Shown here: piece by piece, positions 1 to 9,418 of the stretch
Layout: every line of letters begins with the position of its first letter
How positions within the stretch are numbered: position 1 is the first letter of the stretch
Source of the DNA: Maribacter luteus
Lineage (GTDB): Bacteria; Bacteroidota; Bacteroidia; Flavobacteriales; Flavobacteriaceae
Direction: 5' to 3'
Length of the DNA stretch: 64,000 bases
Assembly: GCF_009674825.1 (NCBI RefSeq)
Contig: NZ_WKJH01000005.1
Location: 186,001 to 250,000 of the forward strand
The notes under the pieces: generated by a model
The model's input: the letters and a program-made list of their open reading frames with translations, nothing else
What the model was told of the DNA's origin: nothing
Databases searched by the model: none
Program-made: the position numbers and the translations under genes

Positions 1-2
1 AA

Positions 3-1430
3 TTCACTCGAAACGGAGGTGAAAGTTGGACGAACGTGACCCGAAACATCCCCAACCTACCAAAATGGGGTACTATATCCAATATAGAAACCTCTCGGTA
101 TAAAAAAGGCACTGCGTACATCAGTGTGGACCTTCATCAAATGGGTGATTTTAATCCTTATATCTACAAAACAGAGGATTATGGCAAAAGTTGGAAATTG
201 ATAAGTGGCAAAATTCCAAAGTCGGTTCACAGCTTCGTTCATGTCATCAAAGAAGATCCCAAAAGGGAAGGTATGCTTTACGCCGGGGTTGATAATGGTT
301 TGTACATCAGTCACGACGACGGCGCCCATTGGATGCGCCTGCGAAATAACCTACCCCCTGCACCGGTATATTGGCTAGAAATTCAGGAGCGTTTTGATGA
401 TTTGGTGGTCGGTACCTACGGCAGGGGCTATTACATTCTTGATAATGTTTCTCCCCTACGTGAATTCGATTGGTACGCCAAAAACGAAGAAGCCCATTTG
501 TTTAGCTTACGACAAGCCTATCGCTTTCAACAAAAAGAAAGTATAAAGACCGATGGTCCCAGTAACAACTCTGGCCGAAACCCAAAGTACGGGGCAGATA
601 TCAACTATTACTTAAAAGATAGTACAGATCAAAAAGTAGAAATACAAATATTGGATGCCAACAATGATATAATACGTACGTTAAAAGGTGAAAATGACAA
701 AGGCATTCATAGAACCGTATGGAATTTACGATACGAACCCACCTACAAGCCCAAATTAAAGTCGACCCCACCAGGAAGACCTTGGGTACAGCTCAACGGG
801 GAAGGTTGGCGCCCATTGGTTACATGGGATTTGGATCTATGGCGTGGACAATTCGGGCCACGGGTAATACCCGATACCTATAAAGTAAAACTCATTATTG
901 GCAAAGACGAATATGTTCGTGAGTTGACCGTTCTTAAAGACCCCGCATCTGAAGGCACATTGGAAAGTATTAAGGAACAAGTAGCTTTTTCGCTGGAACT
1001 AAGGGATGCCATAAACATTGCGGTCACCCTGATCAACGATTTGGAAACCCTACGGGCCGAATTGAATGAAGTTATCCCCAGCTTAAAACGTGAAAACGAT
1101 ATTCAACGTGCGACAGAGCTCCGAAAAATGGCCGAATCCATATCAAGTTCTTTATATGACATTCATTTGACTGGAGCACGGGAAGATGCCTTTCGATCAC
1201 CCATGAAACTTTATGGTAGATTAAGTGCCTTGGCCAGCGATATTGGGGCGAATGGAGCAGATTTTAAACCAACCGACCAACAACGTGAGGTTTATGCCAT
1301 TTTCAACAAGCGTTTGGAAAACGTAAATGAAAAGTTTAAAAAGTTCATGAAGGTCGATGTAAAACAATTGAACTCCCAACTGAAAAAGAGCAAATATCAA
1401 ATTCTACTCGATAGAAAAATTAAATCTTAG
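3..1430 (+). CDS. BNR/sortilin-like repeat protein, C-terminal part (5' end outside window)
   Basis: The frame is already open at the left edge, so the N-terminus lies outside the window. The visible start of the frame reads through an Asp-box (GGESWT), followed by two more of the S/T-x-D-x-G-x-x-W type (EDYGKSW, HDDGAHW). These are the hallmark of BNR/VPS10 (sortilin-like) beta-propeller proteins. A C-terminal half follows the propeller, with a PPGRPW segment and a helical, lysine-rich tail. Flavobacterial members are large exported proteins usually annotated as glycosyl hydrolase or sortilin-like, and their substrate is generally unknown. I see no type IX sorting domain at the C-terminus. 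Family assignment is fairly safe; function is not. Confidence 0.8.
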   Translation, partial: FTRNGGESWTNVTRNIPNLPKWGTISNIETSRYKKGTAYISVDLHQMGDFNPYIYKTEDYGKSWKLISGKIPKSVHSFVHVIKEDPKREGMLYAGVDNGLYISHDDGAHWMRLRNNLPPAPVYWLEIQERFDDLVVGTYGRGYYILDNVSPLREFDWYAKNEEAHLFSLRQAYRFQQKESIKTDGPSNNSGRNPKYGADINYYLKDSTDQKVEIQILDANNDIIRTLKGENDKGIHRTVWNLRYEPTYKPKLKSTPPGRPWVQLNGEGWRPLVTWDLDLWRGQFGPRVIPDTYKVKLIIGKDEYVRELTVLKDPASEGTLESIKEQVAFSLELRDAINIAVTLINDLETLRAELNEVIPSLKRENDIQRATELRKMAESISSSLYDIHLTGAREDAFRSPMKLYGRLSALASDIGANGADFKPTDQQREVYAIFNKRLENVNEKFKKFMKVDVKQLNSQLKKSKYQILLDRKIKS

Positions 1431-1441
1431 ACCGTAATATA

Positions 1442-2011
1442 TTATTTATTGACGGCTAAGGCCTTCAATTCTTCAGCATTCATTTTTATGATATTAACGT
1501 CCAAAGATATTGGTGTTAAAGGCTGGTCTATGGAATCCCTTGGGCTGTTCACAATGGCATCAACGACGTCCATTCCCTTGATTACTTTTCCGAATACGGT
1601 ATAATCCCCGTCCAATCGGTGTACCCCTTTTTTGTTTTGAACAATATAAAATTGACATCGGGCCGATAGTTTACCAGGGTTATCATCCCTTCCGGCACCT
1701 ACCGCGCCATATTCATGTGACAATTTATCGTTGAATTCCGGTGCTAAAAGATATTCGGGATCATTAAAACCTTCAGGAGTATCAGGACAACCACCTTGGG
1801 CCACAAAATCGGGGATTACCCTATTGAATGTAAGAGAATCCCAGTACCCGTTTTTAGCCAATTGTAAAAAACTTTGTTTGTGATTTGGTGTTTCATCATA
1901 CAACCAAATCAAAATTTCCCCTTTTGGGGTTTTAATTTGCCCTACTTCAAGCTTTGTCTGGTTACCACAAGTGGATAATAAGAACAAAACCGGTAAAAAT
2001 AATTTATACAT
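1442..2011 (-). CDS. Peptidyl-prolyl cis-trans isomerase (cyclophilin), lipoprotein
   Basis: A 189-residue protein with a lipoprotein signal (lipobox LSTC, Cys15), so it should be anchored in the cell envelope and act as a periplasmic proline isomerase. The cyclophilin fold is supported by the FNRVIPDFVAQGG segment (residues 62-74), which corresponds to the family F-x-R-V-I-x-x-F-x-x-Q-G-G core, and by a later VFGKVIKGMDVVD segment. It points towards the upstream plus-strand gene, from whose stop it is separated by about 10 bases. Two operator-like palindromes lie 100-240 bases upstream of its start. Confidence 0.88.
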   Translation of the reverse strand: MYKLFLPVLFLLSTCGNQTKLEVGQIKTPKGEILIWLYDETPNHKQSFLQLAKNGYWDSLTFNRVIPDFVAQGGCPDTPEGFNDPEYLLAPEFNDKLSHEYGAVGAGRDDNPGKLSARCQFYIVQNKKGVHRLDGDYTVFGKVIKGMDVVDAIVNSPRDSIDQPLTPISLDVNIIKMNAEELKALAVNK

Positions 2012-2107
2012 TTCCTGAATCTTTCGGTCAAGTTATAAAAAAGAGAGTAAATAAAATGGAATAATCACTTTAAGGGTATCACGAAACAGAAAGACTTCAA
2101 ATACCCT

Positions 2108-2129
2108 AAACCGACCGATCAGTCGGTTT
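2108..2129. promoter_or_regulatory. Operator-like palindrome AAACCGAC-N6-GTCGGTTT
   Basis: Perfect 8-bp arms with a 6-base spacer, followed by TTGT. Its half-site resembles that of the motif found at 2240, 25220, 25345, 49858 and 52472, but the spacing is wider. It could be a TetR-type operator or a weak terminator stem of the upstream minus-strand gene; there is no good T-run on either side. Confidence 0.4.
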
Positions 2130-2239
2130 TGTCCTGTTTATCCCAACATACAAACAGAAGAAATAGGGATTAGAAGCCCAAAAAAACAGATTAACGACGG
2201 GTATTTAATTTTTGAATAAGGGAATGAACAATGCTACAG

Positions 2240-2253
2240 ACCAAACGGTTTGT
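2240..2253 (+). promoter_or_regulatory. Recurring 14-mer operator-like site (ACCAAACGGTTTGT)
   Basis: Differs by one base from the copies at 25220 and 49858. It lies 229 bases upstream of the cyclophilin start. See the finding on the recurring motif. Confidence 0.5.
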
Positions 2254-2317
2254 GCTCTTGGATTCCTTCCTTCGCATAAATGCATCTTAAAGAACATCCC
2301 TTCACCAAACCTTTTAT

Positions 2318-3289
2318 TCAGATTGGCTTTCCTATATGAAAAAGGGCATCACCTTGATTTACTACAGCTTGGTGGTTTATACTGAAAACAAAACCATCAA
2401 AAGGGGCCTTTATTTTTTTACTGTGCTTGGTATATGTATCGGTTACAATACCCATTTCCTGCCCTTTTCGAACCTCGACCCCGTTTAAGATTTCCGGAAT
2501 GAACATTCCTGCCGTTGGTGCGCGAAGCCATTTACGCTCACCCAGCAAAACCGAGTCATTTCGTTCACCGAGATTCGGAGCTGCCCTTTCACTCATCCCA
2601 AAATGACTAAGTACATTACGTATACCTTGCATCCCTTCTTGAATTGAAAAATCATCAAAACGCATACTTTCACCAGCTTCAAAAACAATTGTAGGTTTAC
2701 CCAAACGAAAGGCAGCATTCCTGAACGATCCTTTGATCAAACGGGATGAAAAAGAAAATGGCGCATTAAAAATCGTTGCTAATTCCTTGCTTTTTAAATC
2801 ATCTTGTGTAAAACGTGTTTGCGGATAATTATGGCGTTGGGCGCCACCTGTATGCAAGTCGATGGCGAAATCTATTTGGTGAAGAATCTGAGAAGCATAA
2901 TGATAGGCCATACGGCTTGCCATAGAACCGGACTTTGCACCGGGGAAACTACGATTAACATCTTTCCCGTCGGGCACATCACGTGAAAAATGAATGAATC
3001 CGAAAACGTTTAAAATAGGAACGGCAATAACGGCACCTTTATCAATTGCAAAACAATTTTCATGCAACATTCTACGTACGATCTCTATACCATTGACCTC
3101 ATCGCCATGTAACCCTGCCTGTACCAATAGGGTGGGCCCAGGTTTTTTTGCATTGAAAACATATACAGGTATATCGATAAGGGTGCCCGTGGGAAGTCTA
3201 TCAATTTTAATATGGACAGATTTATTTTCCCCTGGAAGAACGGCTTCCCCTCCTATTTCAATGATTTTATTTTCTTTTTCTTGAAACAT
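2318..3289 (-). CDS. Succinylglutamate desuccinylase/aspartoacylase-family zinc hydrolase
   Basis: A 323-residue M14-type zinc hydrolase. Visible motifs are HGDE (His61, Glu64, zinc ligands), DLHTGG (His146, third ligand) and VFEAGE (Glu204, candidate catalytic base). The C-terminal 80 residues form a beta-rich lobe typical of the AspA/AstE-like branch. Family members cleave amide bonds of acylated amino acids or C-terminal glutamates. The start overlaps the 3' end of the RimK-type ligase by 23 bases, so the two are translationally coupled. This makes a ligase/hydrolase pair acting on the same type of bond plausible (inference). Exact substrate unknown. Confidence 0.85.
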   Translation of the reverse strand: MFQEKENKIIEIGGEAVLPGENKSVHIKIDRLPTGTLIDIPVYVFNAKKPGPTLLVQAGLHGDEVNGIEIVRRMLHENCFAIDKGAVIAVPILNVFGFIHFSRDVPDGKDVNRSFPGAKSGSMASRMAYHYASQILHQIDFAIDLHTGGAQRHNYPQTRFTQDDLKSKELATIFNAPFSFSSRLIKGSFRNAAFRLGKPTIVFEAGESMRFDDFSIQEGMQGIRNVLSHFGMSERAAPNLGERNDSVLLGERKWLRAPTAGMFIPEILNGVEVRKGQEMGIVTDTYTKHSKKIKAPFDGFVFSINHQAVVNQGDALFHIGKPI

Positions 3290-4157
3290 TCTTTTCTACA
3301 AACAATATTATTTCCTTGGCTATGTTGATTCCTGTTGCCGCTTCAATACCCTGCAGGCCCGGAGAGGCATTTACCTCAATAAGCAAGGGTCCTTTTTTAG
3401 AACGTATAATATCAACCCCTGCAACCCCCAAACCAAGATGCTTGGTTGCATTCAAAGCCATATGTTGCTCCTTGGGGGTAGGTCTTATGGCTTCTGTTGA
3501 ACCACCCCGATGAACATTAGAGCGAAAATCTTCCACATCACTACTTCGTTTCATGCTGGCAACTATCTTTTGGCCTACCACGAAAATACGAATGTCCTCT
3601 CCGTTAGATTCCTCAATATACTTTTGGATAAGAATACTGGTGTCCATCTTATAAAAGGTATCGATAATCGATTTAGCCGATTTTTTAGTTTCGGCCAAAA
3701 TCACCCCAAGCCCTTGCGTACCTTCCTGAAGTTTAATGATAACAGGTGGCCCTCCCAATAACTCTATCTGATGCTCAATGTCATCCGGATTTATTGAAAA
3801 CAAGGTTTCAGGAATGGGAATGTGCTTGCGCGACAGAATCTGCAAGGTCCGAACTTTATTCCTTGCCCTGGAAATACTCAATGCATGGGCCGTACTGAAC
3901 ACCCCGTTCATCTCGAACTGTTTAACTATGGCCGCTCCGTGTTTGGTGACTTTTGCCCCTATTCTTGGAATAATGGCATCAAAAGCATCGGTAATATTCT
4001 CATTAAGGTAATAGACCTTGGGGTTTCCCGAGCCTAATTTCACCGAGCATTTTGTATGATCGATCAACTCTATATAATGTCCACGTTCCTCAGCCTCTTC
4101 CGCAATGCGTTTTGTAGAGTACACATTCATACTCACAGAAAGAAGTCCAATATCCAT
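3267..4157 (-). CDS. rimK: RimK-type ATP-grasp glutamate ligase
   Basis: A 296-residue protein matching RimK along its full length: an N-terminal domain with a DAIIPRIGA segment, then an ATP-grasp domain from about residue 95. Characteristic stretches are the glycine-rich loop EGTQGLGV, EDIRIFVVG, and the metal-binding LLIEVNASPGLQGIE near the C-terminus. In Escherichia coli RimK adds glutamates to the C-terminus of ribosomal protein S6. The substrate here is not shown by the sequence. It is the first gene of a two-gene operon with the aspartoacylase-like hydrolase. The retropepsin-like RimB gene often found with it is not present. Confidence 0.88.
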   Translation of the reverse strand: MDIGLLSVSMNVYSTKRIAEEAEERGHYIELIDHTKCSVKLGSGNPKVYYLNENITDAFDAIIPRIGAKVTKHGAAIVKQFEMNGVFSTAHALSISRARNKVRTLQILSRKHIPIPETLFSINPDDIEHQIELLGGPPVIIKLQEGTQGLGVILAETKKSAKSIIDTFYKMDTSILIQKYIEESNGEDIRIFVVGQKIVASMKRSSDVEDFRSNVHRGGSTEAIRPTPKEQHMALNATKHLGLGVAGVDIIRSKKGPLLIEVNASPGLQGIEAATGINIAKEIILFVEKNVSRKRK

Positions 4158-4714
4158 CGAATGTAGTTGGTTGGTTTAAGTGATTTGAATGTAATATCGG
4201 TTAAAAATCGGAATATGGCTAATTACGCCATCAAATTATTGGTTCATAAAGAAAGTTACAATTTGCGGAAATATAAAAATGAAACCTTGGCCAATCCTAT
4301 ATATTTTTTACTCAAATATGTTTTTCCAATCCTAATAATTGTAAAAAACCTTCATAACTAATATGAAATGCCCTTAAAAAAAGCTTTTCAAATGATTGGT
4401 TTTTCAGCGTATGACTTTTACGGATTTTATGACTGTTTTATCCTAAATAAAGACGAGCCGTAACCCCTACTCCTTGATGAAAATTAAAAAACAACTGTTA
4501 TTAACTGATTTTCAATGGTTCTACTAGTAATATTTGCACTAATTATGTCCTATTTCTTGTTTAAGAATGTTCTATTGAGCAGGCTTTTTTCGCATGAAAC
4601 TTTAAACAGATTTTGTACGTGCTTAAAATGAATCTAAATAAGGCTACTTAAGTACTTCAAAACTTGTCCATAATTCATCGGTAACGTAAATTTGCACCTC
4701 AAAATCAACAACCA
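4158..4714. other. 557-base divergent intergenic region (rimK / sdhC)
   Basis: AT-rich upstream region of both the minus-strand rimK and the plus-strand sdhC. Short frames exist but show no coding character. The only clear signal is the sdhC promoter at its right end. I saw no RNA structure or repeat here. Confidence 0.6.
4664..4694 (+). promoter_or_regulatory. Bacteroidota-type promoter of sdhCAB
   Basis: TAAATTTG at 4687-4694 fits the -7 box TAnnTTTG. A TTG at 4664-4666 sits 20 bases upstream, in the range expected for the -33 element. Transcription would start near 4700, giving a leader of about 15 bases before the sdhC start. Confidence 0.6.
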
Positions 4715-5392
4715 ATGAGCGGGTTCTTTAATTCTTCGATAGGTAGAAAATATGCAATGGCATTTTCTGCTTTTTTTCTTATTATTTTTTTAGTCATCCA
4801 TTTAGCGGTAAACATTACATCTGTCTTTAGTGAAGATGTGTTCAATGACCTCTCCCACTTCATGGGCACCAACCCTTTAATACAATTTGGGCTTCAACCC
4901 ATTTTGATTTTTGGTGTGGTTTTCCATTTTGTTATGGGATTTGTTCTTGAAGCTAAAAACAAAAGCGCCAGGAACATTAAGTATGCCAGGAACAATGGCG
5001 CTGCCAATTCCACATGGATGAGCCGAAACATGATTTATAGTGGATTGGTCATCTTGGCCTTTATCGTACTACACTTCATTGATTTCTGGATTCCTGAATT
5101 GAATACAAAATATGTTCAAGGCGATATGTCTGGCCTTTTGGCGGACGGAGAAGGTTTTCGTTATTTCGAAGAGCTACAACATAAATTTGTTAACCCTTTA
5201 AGGGTAGGTGCTTATGTAATTGCCTTTATTTTATTGGCACTTCATTTATTGCACGGCTTTACTTCTGCTTTCCAATCCGTAGGAGCGACCATGGGAAGAC
5301 AAAAAGCAATGAAAAATATTGGCAAGGCATATTCGATCCTTATTCCATTAGGATTTATAGTTGTTGCCCTCTTCCATCATTTTAACCATTAA
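4715..5392 (+). CDS. sdhC: Succinate dehydrogenase cytochrome b subunit
   Basis: A 225-residue membrane protein with five predicted helices (SAFFLIIFLVIHLAV, PILIFGVVFHFVMGFV, GLVILAFIVLHFIDFW, VGAYVIAFILLALHLLHG, SILIPLGFIVVALFHH). Histidines inside the helices are suited to bind two hemes b. One subunit of this size with no sdhD corresponds to the fused type-B membrane anchor (cytochrome b558 family). It carries electrons between SdhB and menaquinone in the inner membrane. First gene of sdhCAB; 12 bases separate it from sdhA. Confidence 0.93.
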   Translation: MSGFFNSSIGRKYAMAFSAFFLIIFLVIHLAVNITSVFSEDVFNDLSHFMGTNPLIQFGLQPILIFGVVFHFVMGFVLEAKNKSARNIKYARNNGAANSTWMSRNMIYSGLVILAFIVLHFIDFWIPELNTKYVQGDMSGLLADGEGFRYFEELQHKFVNPLRVGAYVIAFILLALHLLHGFTSAFQSVGATMGRQKAMKNIGKAYSILIPLGFIVVALFHHFNH

Positions 5393-5404
5393 TACCATTT
5401 ACCT

Positions 5405-7420
5405 ATGTCTGTACTAGACTCAAAAGTGCCCGAAGGGCCAATAAAAGACAAGTGGACTAACTACAAGGATAAAATAAACCTTGTAAACCCTGCTAACAAA
5501 CGTCACATAGACATTATTGTGGTTGGTACTGGATTGGCAGGGGGATCTGCCGCAGCTACCTTGGCAGAGTTGGGATACAATGTAAAAGCTTTTGCTTACC
5601 AAGATTCCCCTCGTAGAGCACACTCAATAGCAGCGCAAGGTGGTATTAATGCCGCTAAAAACTATATGGGCGATGGTGATTCTACTTACCGTTTGTTTTA
5701 TGATACCGTAAAAGGTGGCGATTATCGTTCACGTGAGGCGAATGTTTATCGTTTGGCCGAAGTTTCTTCCAATATCATTGACCAATGTGTTGCACAAGGG
5801 GTTCCTTTCGCACGTGATTATGGAGGATTGTTGGACAACCGTTCGTTCGGTGGTGTATTGGTTTCAAGAACATTCTATGCCAAAGGACAAACCGGTCAAC
5901 AATTATTACTTGGCTGTTATTCGGCCATGAACCGTCAAATTGCCCGTGGTAAGATTGAAATGCACAATCGCCATGAAATGCTTGATGTTGTTAAGATTGA
6001 TGGGAAAGCCCGTGGAATTATTGCACGTAACTTAATTACAGGTGAAATTGAGCGTCATTCCGCACATGCCGTTGTTATTGCAACCGGTGGTTATGGTAAT
6101 GTTTATTTCCTTTCGACCAATGCAATGGGATCCAATGCAACTGCAGCATGGAAAATACATAAAAAAGGAGCGTTTTTCGCGAATCCTTGTTTTACACAGA
6201 TTCACCCAACCTGTATTCCCCGTTCGGGAGACTACCAATCTAAATTAACGCTAATGTCAGAATCATTGCGTAATGATGGTAGAATTTGGGTGCCAGCCAA
6301 ACTAGAGGATGCCAAGGCTATTCAGGAAGGTAGATTAAAACCAACGGAATTGGCCGAAGAAGATAGGGATTACTATCTAGAACGCCGTTACCCTGCTTTC
6401 GGTAACTTGGTGCCACGTGATGTTGCTTCAAGGGCCGCAAAAGAACGTTGTGATGCCGGTTACGGTGTTAACGCAACTGGTGAGGCCGTATATTTGGATT
6501 TCGCAGCGGCTATCGAACGCTATGGAAAAGTACAAGCTAAAATCCAGGGTATATCCAATCCTTCAAAAGAAAAAATCACCGAATTAGGTGAGGCCATCGT
6601 AGAAGAAAAATATGGAAACCTTTTCCAAATGTATGAGAAGATCGTAGATGAGAACCCATACAAAACACCTATGATGATCTATCCTGCAACCCACTATACC
6701 ATGGGAGGGGTTTGGGTAGATTATAACTTAATGACAACTGTTCCCGGTCTTTACTGTATCGGGGAGGCCAATTTCTCCGATCACGGTGCCAACCGATTGG
6801 GAGCCTCCGCCTTAATGCAAGGTTTGGCCGACGGTTATTTTGTTCTACCTTATACTATCGGTGATTACTTAGCCGATGATATTCGAACAGGTGTCATCCC
6901 AACCGACACCAAAGAGTTCGATGAAGTTGAAAAAGAAGTAAAAGACAAAATCGATTTCTTCATCAATAACAATGGAACAAAATCGGTAGACTATTTCCAC
7001 AAACGTTTAGGTAAAGTAATGTGGGATAAAGTCGGAATGTCACGTAATGAAAAAGGGTTAAAGGAAGCAATGGCCGAAATTAAACAGATTCGCGAAGAAT
7101 TCTGGAAAGAGGTCAAAGTTCCTGGATCAGCAAACGAAATGAACCCGGAGTTGGAAAAAGCCGGTCGTGTTGCCGATTTCTTAGAACTTGGTGAATTATT
7201 CGCCAAAGATGCCCTTGTTCGTGAAGAATCCTGTGGAGGTCACTTCCGTGAGGAATCCGTTGAATTGGACGGAGAACAAAAAGGGGAAGCCAAACGTAAC
7301 GATAAGGATTTTGCCTTCGTTTCCGCCTGGGAATACAAAGGGGAACCTGCTGATGCGGTATTGCACAAAGAGCAATTGGAATTTAAGGATATTGAATTAA
7401 AACAACGTAGTTATAAATAG
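5405..7420 (+). CDS. sdhA: Succinate dehydrogenase/fumarate reductase flavoprotein subunit
   Basis: A 671-residue catalytic subunit. The FAD-binding glycine motif [12 protein letters not shown] is at residues 39-50, and the histidine expected to carry covalent FAD is in [11 protein letters not shown] (His73). The active-site HPTC segment and the RLGAS motif follow, with the C-terminal Fe-S-protein contact region [11 protein letters not shown]. It oxidises succinate to fumarate in the TCA cycle at the cytoplasmic face of the membrane. Length and order agree with the Bacteroidota type-B enzyme. Confidence 0.96.
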   Translation: MSVLDSKVPEGPIKDKWTNYKDKINLVNPANKRHIDIIVVGTGLAGGSAAATLAELGYNVKAFAYQDSPRRAHSIAAQGGINAAKNYMGDGDSTYRLFYDTVKGGDYRSREANVYRLAEVSSNIIDQCVAQGVPFARDYGGLLDNRSFGGVLVSRTFYAKGQTGQQLLLGCYSAMNRQIARGKIEMHNRHEMLDVVKIDGKARGIIARNLITGEIERHSAHAVVIATGGYGNVYFLSTNAMGSNATAAWKIHKKGAFFANPCFTQIHPTCIPRSGDYQSKLTLMSESLRNDGRIWVPAKLEDAKAIQEGRLKPTELAEEDRDYYLERRYPAFGNLVPRDVASRAAKERCDAGYGVNATGEAVYLDFAAAIERYGKVQAKIQGISNPSKEKITELGEAIVEEKYGNLFQMYEKIVDENPYKTPMMIYPATHYTMGGVWVDYNLMTTVPGLYCIGEANFSDHGANRLGASALMQGLADGYFVLPYTIGDYLADDIRTGVIPTDTKEFDEVEKEVKDKIDFFINNNGTKSVDYFHKRLGKVMWDKVGMSRNEKGLKEAMAEIKQIREEFWKEVKVPGSANEMNPELEKAGRVADFLELGELFAKDALVREESCGGHFREESVELDGEQKGEAKRNDKDFAFVSAWEYKGEPADAVLHKEQLEFKDIELKQRSYK

Positions 7421-7499
7421 TAATATGTAGCTGTAGCAGTGGGTATGATGACGATAACCTGCTAATATCATTAACCATATTACTTAATACTCATATAGT

Positions 7500-8249
7500 A
7501 TGAATCTAACGCTTAAAATTTGGAGACAAAAAGGACCACAGGACAAAGGCAAGATGGTCGATTACAAAGTGTCTGATATTTCCGAACATATGTCTTTCTT
7601 GGAAATGATGGATGTTTTGAACGAACAGCTTGTAAATTCTGGCGAAGAACCTGTTGCTTTTGACCACGATTGTCGCGAAGGTATTTGCGGTATGTGTTCT
7701 TTACATATAAATGGGGAAGCCCATGGTCCCGATAGAGGAATTACCACCTGCCAATTGCACATGAGAATGTTCAAGGACGGTGATACCATAACCATTGAAC
7801 CATGGAGAGCCAAGGCTTTTCCCGTAATAAAGGATTTGGTAGTAGATAGAAGCGCTTTTGAGCGTATACAACAAGCTGGTGGTTATATCTCTGTGAACAC
7901 CTCAGGAAATACCCAAGATGCCAACTCGATCCCGATTTCAAAACATGCTGCTGATGAAGCCATGGATGCTGCCGCCTGTATCGGATGTGGTGCTTGTGTC
8001 GCTAGTTGTAAAAACTCTTCGGCCATGTTGTTCGTTGGGGCAAAAGTCTCTCAATTCGCCCTATTGCCACAAGGCCAGGTTGAAGCCACGGACCGAGTCA
8101 AGAACATGGTTGCCCAAATGGATTTGGAAGGTTTTGGTAACTGTACCAATACCGGTGCATGTGAAGTTGAATGCCCTAAAGGGATTACTTTGGAGAACAT
8201 TGCACGTATGAACCGTGAATTGTTCAAAGCCAGCCTTATTAAGTTCTAA
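7500..8249 (+). CDS. sdhB: Succinate dehydrogenase iron-sulfur subunit
   Basis: A 249-residue protein with all cluster ligands visible. A [2Fe-2S] set uses Cys58, Cys63, Cys66 and Cys84. Two further groups in the C-terminal half (Cys160, 163, 166, 170 and Cys215, 221, 225) carry the [4Fe-4S] and [3Fe-4S] clusters. It passes electrons from SdhA to the heme subunit. It is 79 bases downstream of sdhA, and a strong terminator follows 25 bases after its stop. Confidence 0.96.
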   Translation: MNLTLKIWRQKGPQDKGKMVDYKVSDISEHMSFLEMMDVLNEQLVNSGEEPVAFDHDCREGICGMCSLHINGEAHGPDRGITTCQLHMRMFKDGDTITIEPWRAKAFPVIKDLVVDRSAFERIQQAGGYISVNTSGNTQDANSIPISKHAADEAMDAAACIGCGACVASCKNSSAMLFVGAKVSQFALLPQGQVEATDRVKNMVAQMDLEGFGNCTNTGACEVECPKGITLENIARMNRELFKASLIKF

Positions 8250-8274
8250 ATATTAAGTTTTATCATATAATTAA

Positions 8275-8309
8275 AATCCCAACCGAATTCGGTTGGGATT
8301 TTTTATTTT
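8275..8309 (+). terminator. Terminator of sdhCAB
   Basis: Perfect 10-bp stem AATCCCAACC/GGTTGGGATT with a 6-base loop, followed by a T-rich tract. It ends only about 5 bases before the start codon of the vsr-like gene. Confidence 0.9.
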
Positions 8310-8314
8310 TATAT

Positions 8315-8797
8315 ATGTCTAAAACCTATCCCGAAAATCGCATAAAAGTTCCAAGATTCAATGAAGCATCTGGCTTTTATACTACGCCTGAACGATCCAA
8401 GATCATGGGGAAAATAAGAGGGAAGAATACCAAGCCAGAACTTGCCTTTCGAAAGGCACTATGGGCTTCGGGGTACAGATATAGAATAGATTCCAGAAAA
8501 TTAATCGGAAGGCCAGATATTGTGCTCAACAAATATAAAACCATTGTCTTTATTGATGGGGAATTCTGGCATGGCTTCAATTGGAAAGAACGTAAGGCCA
8601 AGTTAAGGACCAATCGAGAATTCTGGATTGCCAAAATCGAGAGAAACCAGCAACGGGACAGAGAAGTTAACGCTGAACTCAAAAGACTTGGTTATACGGT
8701 TTTCCGATTTTGGGATAAAGAAATTAAAAAAGACCTGGAAGGGTGTTTAGATAAAGTTATTGCCCATTTGAAATTGCAATCAGAACACGGCAGATAA
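8315..8797 (+). CDS. Very-short-patch-repair-type endonuclease (Vsr-like)
   Basis: A 160-residue protein resembling Vsr nucleases, which nick DNA at T:G mismatches left by deamination of 5-methylcytosine. Visible landmarks are TTPERSKIMGKIRGKNTKPE, GRPDIVL (Asp68, aligned with the catalytic Asp), EFWHGFNW (His86, aligned with the catalytic FWH motif) and REFWIAKIERNQQRD. The zinc-binding cysteines of E. coli Vsr are absent; the protein has a single cysteine (Cys144). No cytosine methyltransferase gene is nearby. The start codon directly follows the sdh terminator, so expression may depend on read-through or on a promoter inside the T-tract. Confidence 0.85.
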   Translation: MSKTYPENRIKVPRFNEASGFYTTPERSKIMGKIRGKNTKPELAFRKALWASGYRYRIDSRKLIGRPDIVLNKYKTIVFIDGEFWHGFNWKERKAKLRTNREFWIAKIERNQQRDREVNAELKRLGYTVFRFWDKEIKKDLEGCLDKVIAHLKLQSEHGR

Positions 8798-8800
8798 AAG

Positions 8801-9358
8801 CTAGTTCATAGACTTATCAGAATTCTGGGGTAGTTCATACCTCATCAACCAATCCATCTGTTTGTCTTTTCCTATATAATAGGGGTGTTTCCCAAATTTC
8901 ACGAATCCGTGTTCTTTATAAAAAGAGATTGCCCGGGTATTCTTTTCCCAAACTCCCAACCATAAAAACGATTTACCAGTTTTTAAGGCCAATTGCTTCA
9001 CTTTTGCAATGATATACTTACCTATGCCCTTCCCCTGATAAACGTGCCTTACATATATTCTTTCGAGCTCTATGCTATCGTCTTGTTTAAGATCGGACTG
9101 TGCATCCCCAATATTAAGCTTAAAATAGCCGACAAGAATATTTTCCAGATAAACGAAATAAAAAAAAGTATTCAAGTTGTTTAATTGACTTGATAACTCC
9201 TCCTCACAAAAAGCGGAATCAATATACTTTCTAAAATCGTCAGGGTCATTGTCCTTTTCAAAGGATTCACTAAAAGTGGATTTAGATATATGCACTAGAA
9301 CTTTTAAATCAGACAATGTACCTTTACGAAACTCCAATTCCATAATTCTTGTTTTCAC
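8801..9358 (-). CDS. GNAT-family N-acetyltransferase
   Basis: A 185-residue acetyltransferase. The acetyl-CoA-binding motif is in YVRHVYQGKGIGKYIIAKVKQ (Q-G-K-G-I-G), and WLGVWEKNTRAISFYKEHGF is the usual motif B with its Asn and Tyr. Acceptor substrate unknown. Two starts are possible: Met1 at 9358 or Met6 at 9343 (MELEFRKG), the latter matching the usual start of the fold. It converges with the vsr-like gene, 3 bases apart. A bidirectional terminator hairpin lies just upstream of the start, which is unusual. Confidence 0.88.
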   Translation of the reverse strand: MKTRIMELEFRKGTLSDLKVLVHISKSTFSESFEKDNDPDDFRKYIDSAFCEEELSSQLNNLNTFFYFVYLENILVGYFKLNIGDAQSDLKQDDSIELERIYVRHVYQGKGIGKYIIAKVKQLALKTGKSFLWLGVWEKNTRAISFYKEHGFVKFGKHPYYIGKDKQMDWLMRYELPQNSDKSMN

Positions 9359-9363
9359 TAAAA

Positions 9364-9400
9364 ATAAAAAAAGCCCTGATAGTCATCAGGGCTTTTTTTA
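9364..9400. terminator. Bidirectional terminator directly upstream of the GNAT gene
   Basis: Perfect 10-bp stem AAGCCCTGAT/ATCAGGGCTT (9371-9380 and 9385-9394) with a 4-base loop. A-rich sequence on the left and a T-run on the right make it a terminator in both directions. In the minus direction it precedes the GNAT start by 13-28 bases, so it may act as an attenuator or as the end of the transcript carrying the two tiny frames upstream. Confidence 0.85.
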
Positions 9401-9418
9401 TTTCTTATACGAAAAAGA

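Larger units (their letters stand above)
2012..2317. other. 306-base intergenic region with two operator-like palindromes
   Basis: Lies between the start of the cyclophilin gene and the stop of the aspartoacylase-like gene, both on the minus strand. It holds no credible reading frame. It contains a perfect 8-bp inverted repeat AAACCGAC/GTCGGTTT at 2108-2129 and a copy of a recurring 14-mer at 2240-2253 (listed separately). Confidence 0.6.

Noticed and set aside
4167-4361. 64-codon frame between rimK and sdhC
   Set aside because: Low-complexity AT-rich sequence without start context, promoter or family resemblance.
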